From Oasisia sp. SBJ-2009 (lineage: Eukaryota; Annelida; Polychaeta; Sabellida; Siboglinidae), in the NCBI GenBank assembly GCA_964017155.1, contig OZ024858.1:27271687-27335686 (forward strand): a DNA stretch of 64,000 bases. Reading direction: 5' to 3'. Below, in pieces: positions 1 to 24,640 of this stretch. The translations under genes and the position numbers were made by a program. Below the pieces are notes generated by a model that saw only the letters and a program-made list of their open reading frames with translations, made no database searches and was not told the DNA's origin. Each line of letters starts with the position of its first letter. Positions within the stretch are counted from its first letter, which is position 1.

Positions 1-286
1 AGGGCACCTGTTCCTGGGCCCAGAATTGGCCGAGCAATCATTTGGAGTGGGATAACTGCTGTGTAGTACGTGGGAAAGTTAAACATCAATGGGTATTGCT
101 ATTAACTCTGCTCTCCTTGGCACTATTGCCAATTAATTTTGTTTTGAAACTGTATGTTTTGTTTACCATTTGCATGCATTTCAGGCAGAATCTTTTGAAT
201 TGGAAACATTACTCGAGCATAATAACTTAACTAACTTAACTACCAAATTCTAGCATCCAGATGGTTTCACAAAAGAGTTGACTTAC

Positions 287-13789
<13,503 letters not shown>

Positions 13790-13848
13790 TGTGACTTATG
13801 TTACTCTTCCTCTCTCTCTGTCTGACTCTCTCACCAGCGCATTTACAG

Positions 13849-13857
13849 TTATATATA
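13849..13857 (-). promoter_or_regulatory. Candidate TATA box of the glucosidase gene
   Basis: TATATATAA on the minus strand, 60 bp upstream of the ATG at 13789. Initiation 25-30 bp downstream would leave a short 5' UTR over the CT-rich tract at 13801-13830. It could be chance in AT-rich DNA. Confidence 0.35.
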
Positions 13858-13859
13858 CC

Positions 13860-15490
13860 AGGGCAGCGTCACAAACGCCCACCAACACAGACGTATCGAT
13901 TTGCAGTCAGGTGCCTGACACCTTTGGACGTTCCTTGTCACGGTGTACGCTGTCATGTGATCTGTCATGTGCTCGCGAGGCACGCGAGCCCTCGATTATT
14001 CAGTTTCCGTAATGTGTCGCCACCGTTTGTCCCATCTAGCTACATTTATCTATTTTCCGTAATGTGGCGCCACTGTTTTCCCTTGTCGCCTGGGCACCTG
14101 CTCGGTGGAAACAAGAATTTCCGAGGATTTTAATGTTAGGATTAATTTGACGGTAAGCCTTGGTCTACTTACCATAAGACTGGTGTCGCAGGACTATAAT
14201 AATTCTGCCAACGTAGGCATACTGTATGTGAATGAAATTAATCAACCGATCACCGTCCGCCATTTCAAACGAAACTGCCTTGCCCTTGTTGAGAGTGTGT
14301 AGCAATATCCCAAAAAATTATGATCCTGATTTGCAAGAAAGACACTCTGCCTTTGCTGCTTGACTCAAGTTCACATTGTGATACTTACAACTGATCACAC
14401 TATTCTGCTCGGTCGGCTCAGCGAAAGTCCCATGATAGTCTGGGTTACGCCTAGGAGTGTAGCCAGAGGGGGGGGGGGCACCAATCCCGGAAAAATTAGG
14501 ATGGTGGGGAACGGAGGACCAATAACTGGCTGCCTGATTCATAGAGTCAAAACGTACAATAAGTTTCAGGATTCCTGTGTCAGATTTTCTTTCCCAGTCC
14601 TACCCGTTCGCAAACAAATTTCATCATTCAAATAGGATTATAAATTAGGAATTCTCCCTCCACTTCTGTCGCTGGCTGCAGCATAAGAGTTGACAGAACA
14701 ATGAAAATGTCATTGTTCTCAATCGGCACGATGGCTAATGGTTATTAAGGATTCAAGATAATAGTTGCCCGGTTACTAAACTAGGGTCATATTGCATTTA
14801 GTTATTATTATTTTCTTGAATATGAATTCCATTCATATTCAAGAAATAAAAATATGAATTTCTTCTTCCTAACTTTTTTTTTACTACGTTCTCTGTCAGC
14901 TGTCTCCAATTCCTTCTATGAATCATTTATTCCATTCTACTCCCACTCTTTCTAAGTCACTTTTAATGCAATCCCCAATCGCAATTTCTGTCTTCCTCGC
15001 CTTTATTTCCTCTCCACTTTCTGGGCATCTGCTCTCTGCCAGTTTTTTTTCTCACATTTTTTTCTAAATGACCAGCCCATGTACTTCTCACCCAAACATT
15101 AATGCCAGTCAACTATACCTCGGTACGAAACTTGATTTTATTTTACTTACGTATTAATATATTCTAAAAGTGAATAAAAATATCCTGCACTGGCAAAGTC
15201 AGCCCCTTCGCCTATCTGACAACACCTTCCAGCAGCTGATGTTCCTGAGATGCAACTCCAATTGAGCAATGAACACTGAACATGACACTCTTAACCCTAG
15301 GCTGGTCACCTTCTAGGTTGTTAGAAGTTTGACAAAGCTTAGGCGCTTTGCAGGAGGTACGCGCTCTTTTGAAATGTCTTAGTTAATGCTTAATTGATTT
15401 ATTAATATGGTATATCAGCAAAACACTAATGCCTATAAACTAAATATCTCGATATAATTTCCTTTTACCTGTATAGTAATATATACTGAT
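13860..15490. other. Spacer upstream of the glucosidase gene
   Basis: No gene seen. Holds a perfect 15-bp-arm hairpin at 14813-14845 (ttcttgaatatgaat, tcc, inverse) and a run of G at 14470 beside gtagccaga, perhaps a decayed transposon end. Confidence 0.6.
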
Positions 15491-15494
15491 GTGA

Positions 15495-15622
15495 AAGTAT
15501 GTGAAAATTATTTGCAATACTTTTCAGTGCGTTTGTATTTTGATATTTCTGCATTTCAAAATATTTGAATCCCCCAGGAGAATTTGTATTTAAATACATT
15601 TCAATGCATTTGACCCATGTCA
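15495..15622. mobile_element. Terminal fragment of the 57-kb hAT-type family
   Basis: The right end aatttgtatttaaatacatt, tcaatgcatttgacccatgtc matches the terminus of the 56947-57937 element. The other end is missing. Confidence 0.65.
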
Positions 15623-15768
15623 GTGCAGAAGTACCGCAGGGATCCGTCCTGGGACCCTGCACTCTTCTCGCTGTACGCCCACCCAACCAGTCGGTGATGT
15701 CACCAGAAAAAAACGGTTGACAGAGTTCCTTCGGAGGCAACAATCGAACACAGAAAACACGCCGTTAG

Positions 15769-15785
15769 TTTATTACCGTTTTATT
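15769..15785 (-). terminator. Candidate poly(A) signals of the acyltransferase gene
   Basis: Two AATAAA hexamers on the minus strand (15774-15769 and 15785-15780), about 1.2 kb past the stop. I saw no closer hexamer on this strand between 15790 and 16990, which would make 15.8-17.0 kb the 3' UTR. Transcript data would be needed to confirm. Confidence 0.3.
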
Positions 15786-16994
15786 GTGCAAAAACGTAAA
15801 CAATAACAAACAGTTTGATAGATGTCATGTGCTAACTCTACAAGTTAATAACTAAGGAACTATTCTAGCTGCAACGACGTACACATGCGTTAGTCACACC
15901 GCCTGCGAGATTACAGACGTTACCTACACAGTCGCTGCATTTCCCACTGCAGGATGGGTCTAACACCTTCGATACGACGATGTGGTTCTTTACCCATTGA
16001 ACAACGCTCGGCTGGCGCTAAGATTACGACTCAAACAATTCTCTTCTCCCCACCCACCCTCCCTCCCTCCCTCCCCCAATTCGGCACAACCGTCACACAG
16101 TTTGAGTCGTTAGTCGCCCACCGTACAGGTTATGCTTATCACAGAACAATACAGCTTCTTGTATTCAAAATATTAACCAAACGAGTCGTTCAGTTATCTG
16201 GTTTGTAGTAGTAGTAAACGACGCAAGACTTGTATAGAAATCTGCCGACGCATTCACAAACGACACATTAGTAAGGATGTGTGCAACGTGAAATTTATAG
16301 AGTAGACGACTAAATGCGATTAATTATTAATATTATGCAAACGGTGGTTGATGATTCACACACTCCTCTTTTAATTACTCTGTCATAACAGTATATCCTT
16401 ATTAACTTGTATTAAATATCACAACAATTTCTAGCGATCATTTTACATACATTCAGATTCAGTACATGTATTACAAAGGACGCAATGATGTTATCTACAA
16501 AATCACGATGGAATTGATTTACATATATTTATCTAATGATATATGCAGTGAAATATCGTTCTGTTCCGGATAAATAAATCATGCCGATAACGGGTTACAT
16601 TAACATTTTGAAATTCCACTCCTGTTAAATAGTGACGGCGTTATTAGGGTTCGCTATATTATGAAGTTTCTCACACACAGATGTATATATTATATACTGA
16701 TGCACATACATATCACGATACACTATATTACATATTGCATTAACACACACATACTTTACTACATATAATATTTGTAATTACTCTGTATCAAGATTCTAAG
16801 AATACAACCACAACTGGCCAGTCAGATTCACGTAGTGACGTCACAGTGGTCAGCCTCACGTGGCTGAGATCTGGTGTGAAATTGGTCCCGGTCAGCTGGT
16901 CTACTACCCACAGTGGCCTCCTTTAGCTGCCTGACCCCTGATGACCCCTACACAACCAATGAGATTGATGCTGTCTCGTGACGACGGTCTGACG

Positions 16995-17140
16995 TCACTC
17001 GAGTTTCAGAACCTTCACGAGTTCCTCGACCTTCTGTACGAACGCGTCGATGATGATTCGTGGTTTCTCCATGAGCACCTTGTCGGCAACGAGACCGACC
17101 CGCACGTAGCCGCCGTAACTGAAGATCGACACACCGAGAC
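16995..17140 (-). CDS. Acyltransferase exon 4 (terminal)
   Basis: 146 nt, acceptor CGTTGCAG|GTCTCG, stop TGA at 16997-16995. Encodes LGVSIFSYGGYVRVGLVADK then FVQKVEELVKVLKLE. This is the conserved C-terminal SYGG...V..D segment of the WSD1 domain. Confidence 0.93.
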
Positions 17141-20100
17141 CTGCAACGGACAACCGACTCGTTAGTTACACTTGTTTAAGTTACCTCAGTACCGGGAATC
17201 GTCTTCGGAAACCAGTATAGCAGCTGCTGAAATTCAGAAATTTGGCCAATCGCACCACAAGGTCGAGTTACATTCTGCTCAAAAGTGCACGATGACATTG
17301 TAATACTATCGTTTACTGACCCAAACTTGCATGCACGCAGATACGTATTGTACCAGTAAAGTGTCGCTATGCCATGAGAAAGAAATCCCATGTAACAATA
17401 CAATATATAGCATTTCTGCGTGAAAGCTGAATTAACAATACATTTCCTTATTCCAAACAAATTTCATAATTACACAACTAGCAATGTTCGACTTATTTCT
17501 ACGTTTCGACCACCATCGGCGGCCTTCTTCAGGAACTGAACGTTCAGTGGTCACTGTTCGCTAGATGGCGACCAACTATGAACAGAGGCGAGGGGGCTAC
17601 ATACTAAGTCACGTGCGGGACAGTCTGCTCGCCACGCCATCTAGCGAGCTCTGACCACTGAACATTCAGTTCCCGAAGAAGGCTGTCGATGGTGGTCGAA
17701 ACGTAGAAGTAAGTAGAACATTGCTAGTTGTGTAATTATGAAATTTGTTTGGAATAATATACTGCCAACTTGATGAACATTTTCACCCATATATTTCCTG
17801 TTGAAATAAGTGACTGTTTCCTCTAGGAACCGCTGCACGTTGTTCCAGCACCAGCGCGACACTTACCGATATTACTCCTCTGCGGCGGCCAGAAGGTGAT
17901 GCCTTCGAGCAGGTGGCCGTCGATAGAGAGCGACTGCGTCGGGCCGGGAACGTTGGACAGCACGAGCGTGCACTTGCTCGACAGCCAGTCGAAGACGCAC
18001 TTCGTCGACCAGTTCGGCAGGTGGTTCATGCCGTACGTGATGGCGAAGCCGCTGACGAGGGGCTCCGGCGACGACTTGATGCAGTCCATGCGCGCCTTCG
18101 TCGTGTGCAGCGTGTCGAGCGCGTTCTCGCTGGCGATCGGCAGCTGCAGGAAGACGAGCGCGAACCGGTTCGTCATGCGCGACTCGCCCTGCGACGCCGG
18201 ACGGATGTCGACGGGGATGTAGGCGTTCACGTTCGTCGCCGTCACGTCACTTCCGAGCTGGCGGAGGTAGTCGCCGAAGGCGCTCGACAGGCAAGAGATG
18301 AGCACGTCGTTGACGGTGGCGCCCGACACGTTCTTGATCTTCTTGATGAGCGATAGGTCGATCGGCTCCGACCACGCGAGCAGCTTCGTGCCGGACAGCG
18401 GCGGCCCGTGCAGGACGCTGTGGTCGCCGCGCCAAATGAAGCGCTCGGCGAGCACGAGCGGACCCTCGACCAGCGCCTTGATGACGCGGATGGCGACGCC
18501 CTTCGCGCAGAAGCGGTTTGAGCGGACGCGCGGCGGCGACTTGTCGACGAGGCTGTACATGAGCGTGCGGATGAGCGAGATGCCGTCGCCGACGGAGTGG
18601 TGGATGCGGAACAGGATGTAGAAGTCGCCGACGCCGCTCGTCGGCGGGTTCTCCCCGACGAGCACGACCGCCTGCCAGGCGGACTTCTCGTCCGGCAGTC
18701 CCGTCGAGACGATCTCCCCGATGAGCACCTCCCGCTGCTGCTTGTCGGCCGGCAGCGGCACCTTAATAATATAATAATAATAATATTTATTATTTATAAA
18801 GCGCAATATCCAAATATGCTCAAAGCGCTGTACAATAAAATATAAAGCTATTTATTATGTATGTATTAAAACTAATATTAATAAAAATGAATACAACTGT
18901 AAAATTTACTTTCAGAATTTTTTTAAGAAACGTTAACGTATTCATACTAAAACTGTTAATTAAATATTATATAGAATTAACGACGATGAGTAAAATAAAT
19001 AAACCAATAAATAAATAAAACTAATTAATACTCTATTTACATGCAAAACACATACTAAACGATGGCATATATAAATTTCAATACATGTGTAAAAATAAGA
19101 TAAGGTGAAATATTTGAAACAAATTTTCTAAAATGTCACTGAATATTTAAAATGTCAGCAGTAATATGCTTTGAAAATGTGCGTTTTTAGTGCCTTTCTG
19201 AATGCCGGCAAAGTTCCGCAGCAGTTGCTGTCAATGGGCAATGCGTTCACCTTGTGGATGAAGACGTGGTCGCCGATGTTGAAGTGCTTCTCCTCCTTCC
19301 ACACGTAGCGCCGGATGACCTTCGTCGCGTACTGCGACAGCTTCGGGTAGTACTTGACGCCGCTGGCGTCGCGCGCCTCGACGAGCCGCTTGAAGAATAC
19401 GTCGCGCAGACTGGCGATGTTGGGGTTGCCGCGGTGGATGAGCATGATGTTGATGATGGCGCGGTTCGTGTCGTCGTCCTGCAGCCACATCGAGTCGTCG
19501 CCGTCCACCATCGTCACCAGGTCGGACGCCCGCATCTTTATGGTGAGTATCTGCACAACGGCACGTTACGTTTTGTAATAGTAATAAACTAACTGACCAC
19601 TGAACATTCAGTTCCTGAAGAAGGCCGCCGATGGTGGTCGAAACGTAGAAGTATGTAGAGCATTGCTAGTTGTGTAATTATGAAACTTGTTTGGAATAAT
19701 GTACTGCCAACTTGATGAACATTTTCACGAAAATAATAAACTTTATTTGAACCTTAGTATTGACAATTGTGAACGACATCTATGGCTTACGTATTGTTAC
19801 ATGGCATAACACGAACTGTCGCTTATAGTTTCAGTTGTCATTTACGGGGTGTTTTACGTGTATTTTAAAGTTTCCTCTGTGTCAGCTTGGTTGAATATAT
19901 AATTTCCGAGTAGAATCACAATTATTATTATTATTATAGCAGGCATAGTCCCACTAGAAAATATTGTGATGGACTAGTAAACCAGACTGGTAACTAGTGT
20001 GTTAACACCAGCCTGTCATCTACCCGGCAGTAATCTGTCAAGCCTGCCTAACATCAAAATCTTAGGAACATTTATGTGAAGATAGCCGAAAATCCGTACT

Positions 20101-20565
20101 GTTTGAGAGCCGTGTATCTGGTAGAAGGGTATGTGCTAGAGTGCATTTGGCATCCATTTTCAAATGTGTGGTTTCTGAATATAGTTCATATCTTCAGTTC
20201 TTCACTAACTGCATTCTTACAACTTGCATTTTTTGTATATTTGCAGGACCAATAACGCTTTTGGCGGACTAGTATACTTTTGTCTTTACTAGTCCTGCTG
20301 TCTAGTAACATTTATGCAGAAGTTCTGCCTATGGGATACTCACGAGGATGGCGCGATACAGCCAGAAGATGAGCGTGGTGACGCCGATGACGGGAGCGAG
20401 GAGGACGAAGAGGAGGAAGGTGACGCCAATGAGCAGCCCACGGCCGGCCATGGCGAGGTTGTACTGCCAGCTGGCATCACTCTTGATGGGCGGCGAGCTG
20501 GGGATCTGCGGCATTCCCGTCGTCTTCCACAGCTGGTCGCACACGCCATTCATCTGGTACACCAT
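16995..20565 (-). CDS. Wax ester synthase / diacylglycerol O-acyltransferase (WS/DGAT, WSD1-type), four exons
   Basis: Join: 20565-20344, 19550-19251, 18761-17867, 17140-16995; all junctions are GT-AG and phase-consistent, giving 520 residues. The family esterifies fatty acyl-CoA to long-chain alcohols or diacylglycerol, making wax esters or triacylglycerol at membranes. Residues 42-69 are a strong membrane segment (RGLLIGVTFLLFVLLAPVIG onward). The catalytic HHxxxDG motif is HHSVGDG at 228-234 within FRIHHSVGDGISLI. The C-terminal WSD1 (DUF1298) domain ends with GLGVSIFSYGGYVRVGLVAD. Start: ATG at 20565 has an in-frame TAA about 30 bp upstream, but TGCAG just before GTGGAGATG could be an acceptor, so an upstream exon is possible. 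Substrate cannot be read from sequence. Intron 2 is wholly a LINE fragment. Confidence 0.92.
17452..17753. mobile_element. Long inverted repeat, about 119-bp arms, in acyltransferase intron 3
   Basis: Arms 17452-17570 and 17635-17753 share tcataattacacaactagca, cgtttcgaccaccatcg and cgctagatggcg in opposite orientation. A third copy, in the orientation of the right arm and extending further, lies at 19592-19727 in intron 1. Contains CTGAAGAAGGC...GTCGAAACGTAG. Confidence 0.8.
17867..18761 (-). CDS. Acyltransferase exon 3: catalytic domain
   Basis: 895 nt, acceptor TTATTAAG|GTGCCG with no usual pyrimidine tract (the sequence before it is a TTA-repeat LINE tail), donor ATATCG|GTAAGT. Begins VPLPADKQQREVLIGEIV, carries HHSVGDG, NVNAYIPVDIRP and VLSNVPGPTQSLSIDGHLLE, all typical of WS/DGAT enzymes. 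GC-rich. Ends phase 1. Confidence 0.95.
18762..19250 (-). mobile_element. LINE 3' end forming the entire acyltransferase intron 2
   Basis: The 489-bp intron opens with a reverse-transcriptase C-terminus, NALPIDSNCCGTLPAFRKAL then KTHIF, with a TGA soon after. An AT-rich 3' UTR follows, then the terminal motif AGCGCTTTGAGCAT...TTGCGCTTTATAAA and a TTA-repeat tail. It is a close match over about 370 bp to the copy at 7290-7663. CACCTT (minus AAGGTG) occurs at 18759-18764 and 19248-19253, flanking the element as a 6-bp target-site duplication. Confidence 0.88.
19251..19550 (-). CDS. Acyltransferase exon 2
   Basis: 300 nt, exactly 100 codons, phase 0-0. Acceptor TTGTGCAG|ATACTC, donor CACAAG|GTGAAC. 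Encodes ILTIKMRASDLVTMVDGDDS, then LIHRGNPNIASLRDVFFKRL and ends GDHVFIHK. Its donor GTGAAC lies inside the AAGGTG direct repeat that brackets the LINE-derived intron. Confidence 0.9.
19592..19727 (+). mobile_element. Solo copy of the 17.5-kb repeat arm
   Basis: Matches 17652-17788, from tgaccactgaacattcagtt to cttgatgaacattttcac. In acyltransferase intron 1. Confidence 0.8.
20344..20565 (-). CDS. Acyltransferase exon 1: N-terminal membrane segment
   Basis: 74 codons from ATG to donor ATCCTC|GTGAGT, phase 0. Encodes MVYQMNGVCDQLWKTTGMPQ, a proline-rich linker, and one long hydrophobic helix ending FWLYRAIL. If the CTGCAG at 20577-20572 is an acceptor, the exon begins at 20571 with V-E before the Met. 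Confidence 0.75.
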
Positions 20566-20587
20566 CTCCACCTGCAGCACGGCAACG

Positions 20588-20692
20588 GCGTGGTGTTACG
20601 TCTACCCGCCCCAAGCACGTGGGACCTACGTCTACCCGCCATAACCACGTGGTACCTACGTCTACCCGCCACGACCACGTGACATTTACGAC
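20588..20692 (-). repeat. About 31-bp tandem repeat just upstream of acyltransferase exon 1, 3 units
   Basis: Three units of acgtctacccgcc followed by a CACGTG- or CACGTGG-containing stretch. The array ends about 20 bp from the start of exon 1. CACGTG is an E-box, so it could be a small promoter array, but I see no other promoter evidence. Confidence 0.75.
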
Positions 20693-21743
20693 AGTGGTGC
20701 AAGTTTTATTTGAACGTTTCGTTACTTACAAACGTGAAATGTTCCGGTGCATGATTGGTGCAAAAGTGTGTGCAAAGTATGTTATACATGATTAAATCTA
20801 GATCTTGGTCAACTTAACCCAACGTAATTAATTGTTTTAATATGTTCACAAAATATTTGTCATGACACATAAAAAATTAATTTTGCAGGCAACATATTGG
20901 TATTGCAAACACGTTTCGAGTTAACTTAATGGAATTTAGGGTGCACTATAATTTCCGTAAATATTTTGAATAAATCTCATGCAACAATTCTAGCAAGGAA
21001 TGATGTTTTCCGAATATCAAATTATTAGAGATGAATATGTCTTCAAAATGTAAGGTGTAGTGGTTTGACCACCTTTCTGTACGGAACACATCTTAATGTT
21101 TCACACATAAGTTCTATGTAAACAATTCTTTTATACCATACTATGTATTTAGAACATTACCATCACGATCTAATATATGTAACTATTTATTTAAAGCGAA
21201 CAGAGAGTGCAGTGTCTGTCCACAAATCATACTGTTGTGCCAGAGGCAAGCCACGACAAGCAGGTTGCAAAATGGATCTTCGAGACTACACTGATTCTAC
21301 CTGTCAAATCCTACCTCTAATCGTGACACAGTTGTCGTCGATAAAAGAAACAACGGAGGTCACAGAATGACATAAATGACCAGCAATACGTTCTAGGCCA
21401 AATCATGCTAGGCAAAAAGCTGTGAAATTATCTGTAAACCGCATTACAGATGATCATTTTATTTACAAGCCACAAGAGTCTGCTAAGTAATTGCATTGAC
21501 ATCAACATGGGGACACCGCAGATCAATACCGTATTGATCCACCCATAACGTGGTCACGTGATGCGAGTGTTTATGGGCCTAAGAGAGTCACACTGGCACA
21601 CAGGGAGTACACATACGTATGGAAGTGTATCAAATTATGGGCACAGGAAGACCTAGTTCCCATCTACCCGCATCACTGATACCAATATCATGCAATATGT
21701 CTAGATGGTGTTTGTCATACACAATCAGGGTCATTACAAGATG

Positions 21744-21787
<44 letters not shown>

Positions 21788-24414
21788 GCATTCAGACACC
21801 CAGAAATGTCACAAACAATCATTTTAATGCATGTATATTTTTTGTCCCCTACTCTTTTGTTTGTTAGAACATTTAGTGGGATTGAATATTTTCAGACTTC
21901 AAAAATTATTATTTCTGTGGATTGTTTGGTTTTAACCAGCTGAGAAGAAGAAAAAAATAGGTGTCCTAATATACATGCATACATATATTTTTTCAACTGA
22001 ACAAGTATGCCTTTTTTAACGCTAAAAATTCCAAATGTTATATTCCCCATCGATCGAGGTAAAATTATATCGGAAATAACTAACTGGAACAGATAACAAA
22101 TAAACAGCCAGTTGGACATGGCAGAACATACAAACTCTAAAGTTTCTAAGATGACATGGGTATGACTGCCTCCGCAGCATAATTCTGGTCACAGCACAGT
22201 ATATTTACTGAACACAATAGACATAGCTGCTTTACGTTTATTGTGCCAAATCCTGGTATTAGGAATACAAAATTGTGTGTTCAGGAAGTGTTCAGTATGC
22301 TCTAAGAAACTTACAAAAAACGTATATTACCTCAGGAGCTGGACAAATGTAAAATATTGGCTGTGAAACTCATTACAAGCCTTTTAATTATAACAGCTGG
22401 AAGTTAGTTCATGACCGCTATGTCAATCAATGAGATCCCAGAGGTACTCAACTACGAATTGGCATGGTTGTTTACTAAGACATAGTATTGATTTCTTGAC
22501 TATTCAGGTATGTATAAATAAGGTAAGAACAGATAATATATGCTCATTGACCATTATCATCTGACTTTGTGGATGGAACCTACTCTCCTACACTTCAGTT
22601 GGGCACCAGCCGTCAGTTTAAATATACTGTAGTATAACTTGCAAACCAATAGAAACAACCAACAATGGAAACCAATGCATAAAGCAAATTAACTCTCCAC
22701 AGTAATACAATCATGTCTCTGTTAACACATTTAGCAGCAGACATTCGTTCCCAAGTTTTTTTTTGCGGGATAAACAAAACATGTGGATTACAGAGACAAC
22801 TGTTTATAGATGGTATTCTCATTCATTCTCGCACAAAACATGCATATTGCAAAACAACCAGATTATTGACGACCAAATAAACGAGACCTGACTGTGTGTG
22901 GGTTGCATAGGTGATGCTAGCTTAACATAAATGACTACGTTGTAACTCGTGTGAAATGACCAGTATCTCATCTGAGCAGCAGGAAAAAATTATCTTGAAA
23001 CCAGATACCACATTAACCAAACAACCACCTTAAGTGTATATAACATAGTAAAACAGAGCCAAAATAAACAAATCAAGCTGCCTGATTACAACACAATATA
23101 TACCATAGTATAACAAAATAAAGATTATTAAAATTAAATTGAGATATAACGGATTACCACGGAGAGAAAAAGATAAAAAGTAGGACACACAACTTTCACA
23201 GCAGTTTTGCTAGCTGAAAACCTGTTATGTGTTTACCAACAGCTACTAAAACAAATGTGTGATTTTTCTTCATAAAATTAGATCATCATCTAAGATGCTT
23301 AAACCTATTCGGCTTGGCAATAATATTCGGAAAAAGAAACCCAGTAACCTCTGTAATCACAATGTATATTCACACCTGCCTGTTCATAGAACCATGCTGA
23401 GTGTAGGAAATAAACAAGTAAACCACATTTTGTCCATAAATATTTCTTTAATTAAACAAATGTCTATATCAGTTATTTTATCTGCAGTGCTTTTGTACGT
23501 TAACACAGTTATATTATCCTGTTTATTAAAGCTCTCAGTCATACTAGAGACAAGACACAACCTGACAGACTCTGCCTCGGATGTAATTAAGATGTACCTG
23601 TTTGCCTGAGTGCAAATTAGGTTTGTCCTGAGAGTCTCCGACTCCAAGGTCACCTTTCATAATCTCATTACACATGGCTGCCTGTGACGTTTTCCTACAA
23701 GGGACTGTATCAAACTGGCATTGCATTCACTCACTTGTTTATTTAAGATTCATCTTCCAAGCCAACCTAACATGTATGTCAATGGAACAGACTAAACCAG
23801 CTGCAGCTCGGTAAAGTACTGTATAAATATTTGCTTAATAGCTCAAGTCACATGTTAACCGAGAAGTAAATACATGCCCTGGTTTAACTGATCCAGAATA
23901 CATATAGACATATAAATATTATTAAATGTGGTTACAAAAACATAATGCTTCAATCACATTCAAAATGGCAGGTTTTAATGGCCTGAAAGATGGTTTAGAG
24001 AAAATGGAGGCGACATGTTTTGGGCAATAAAATAAACAGTTGGAAATATGTACATCCGTGAAGAAACTTGAATGAAGAGATAGCTTTGTACACCTGGGTG
24101 AAGCTGTGAGTGGTGTGCGTGTGTGTGTGGGGGGAGTGTGCCTCATCAGAGACAGAAATTCGTGGGAGGAAACAGGCAGAAGACAATTTCCTGGATGAAA
24201 CTGGAAGGCCTGATGGATGACAGGCACATAACATGCAAAGTTGGTGGAACAATCTGTGGCACATGTGTATCACTTGGTCTGTATGACATAGACATCACAG
24301 CAATAGCAAAAAGCCTATCGGATAGGGTACAGGTTTGTGAAAACAAGTGGGTATGGTGAATTGCTGTTGTGAGTAAGGGGAGTAGGCAAAGGAAGAATGG
24401 AAGCCCTAAGGGAG

Positions 24415-24640
24415 CCCAGCAAACAACGACCCATGATTTCACATGTTCTGTAAGTGAATTCACGAGTTCAACCGTACCAGTTCTGACCTAGTACGACTCA
24501 TATCAAACTCGTTCAAAATTCGTGACAACAGGCAGAACATGTATATTCATGTGAATACACATGAAAACATGTACTGGTGGAGTGGTATCAATTATGAACC
24601 AGTATGACATGTCCCAACTGGTTCAGAAATGGTTGAAAGA
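24415..24640 (+). mobile_element. Same inverted-repeat element, deleted copy
   Basis: Starts CCCAGCAAACAACGACCCAT and aligns to the reverse complement of 62588-62919, with about 100 bp missing inside and the second terminus lost. Confidence 0.75.

Noticed and set aside
17913..18356. 147-codon plus-strand frame inside acyltransferase exon 3
   Set aside because: Arg-rich shadow of the real catalytic exon on the other strand.
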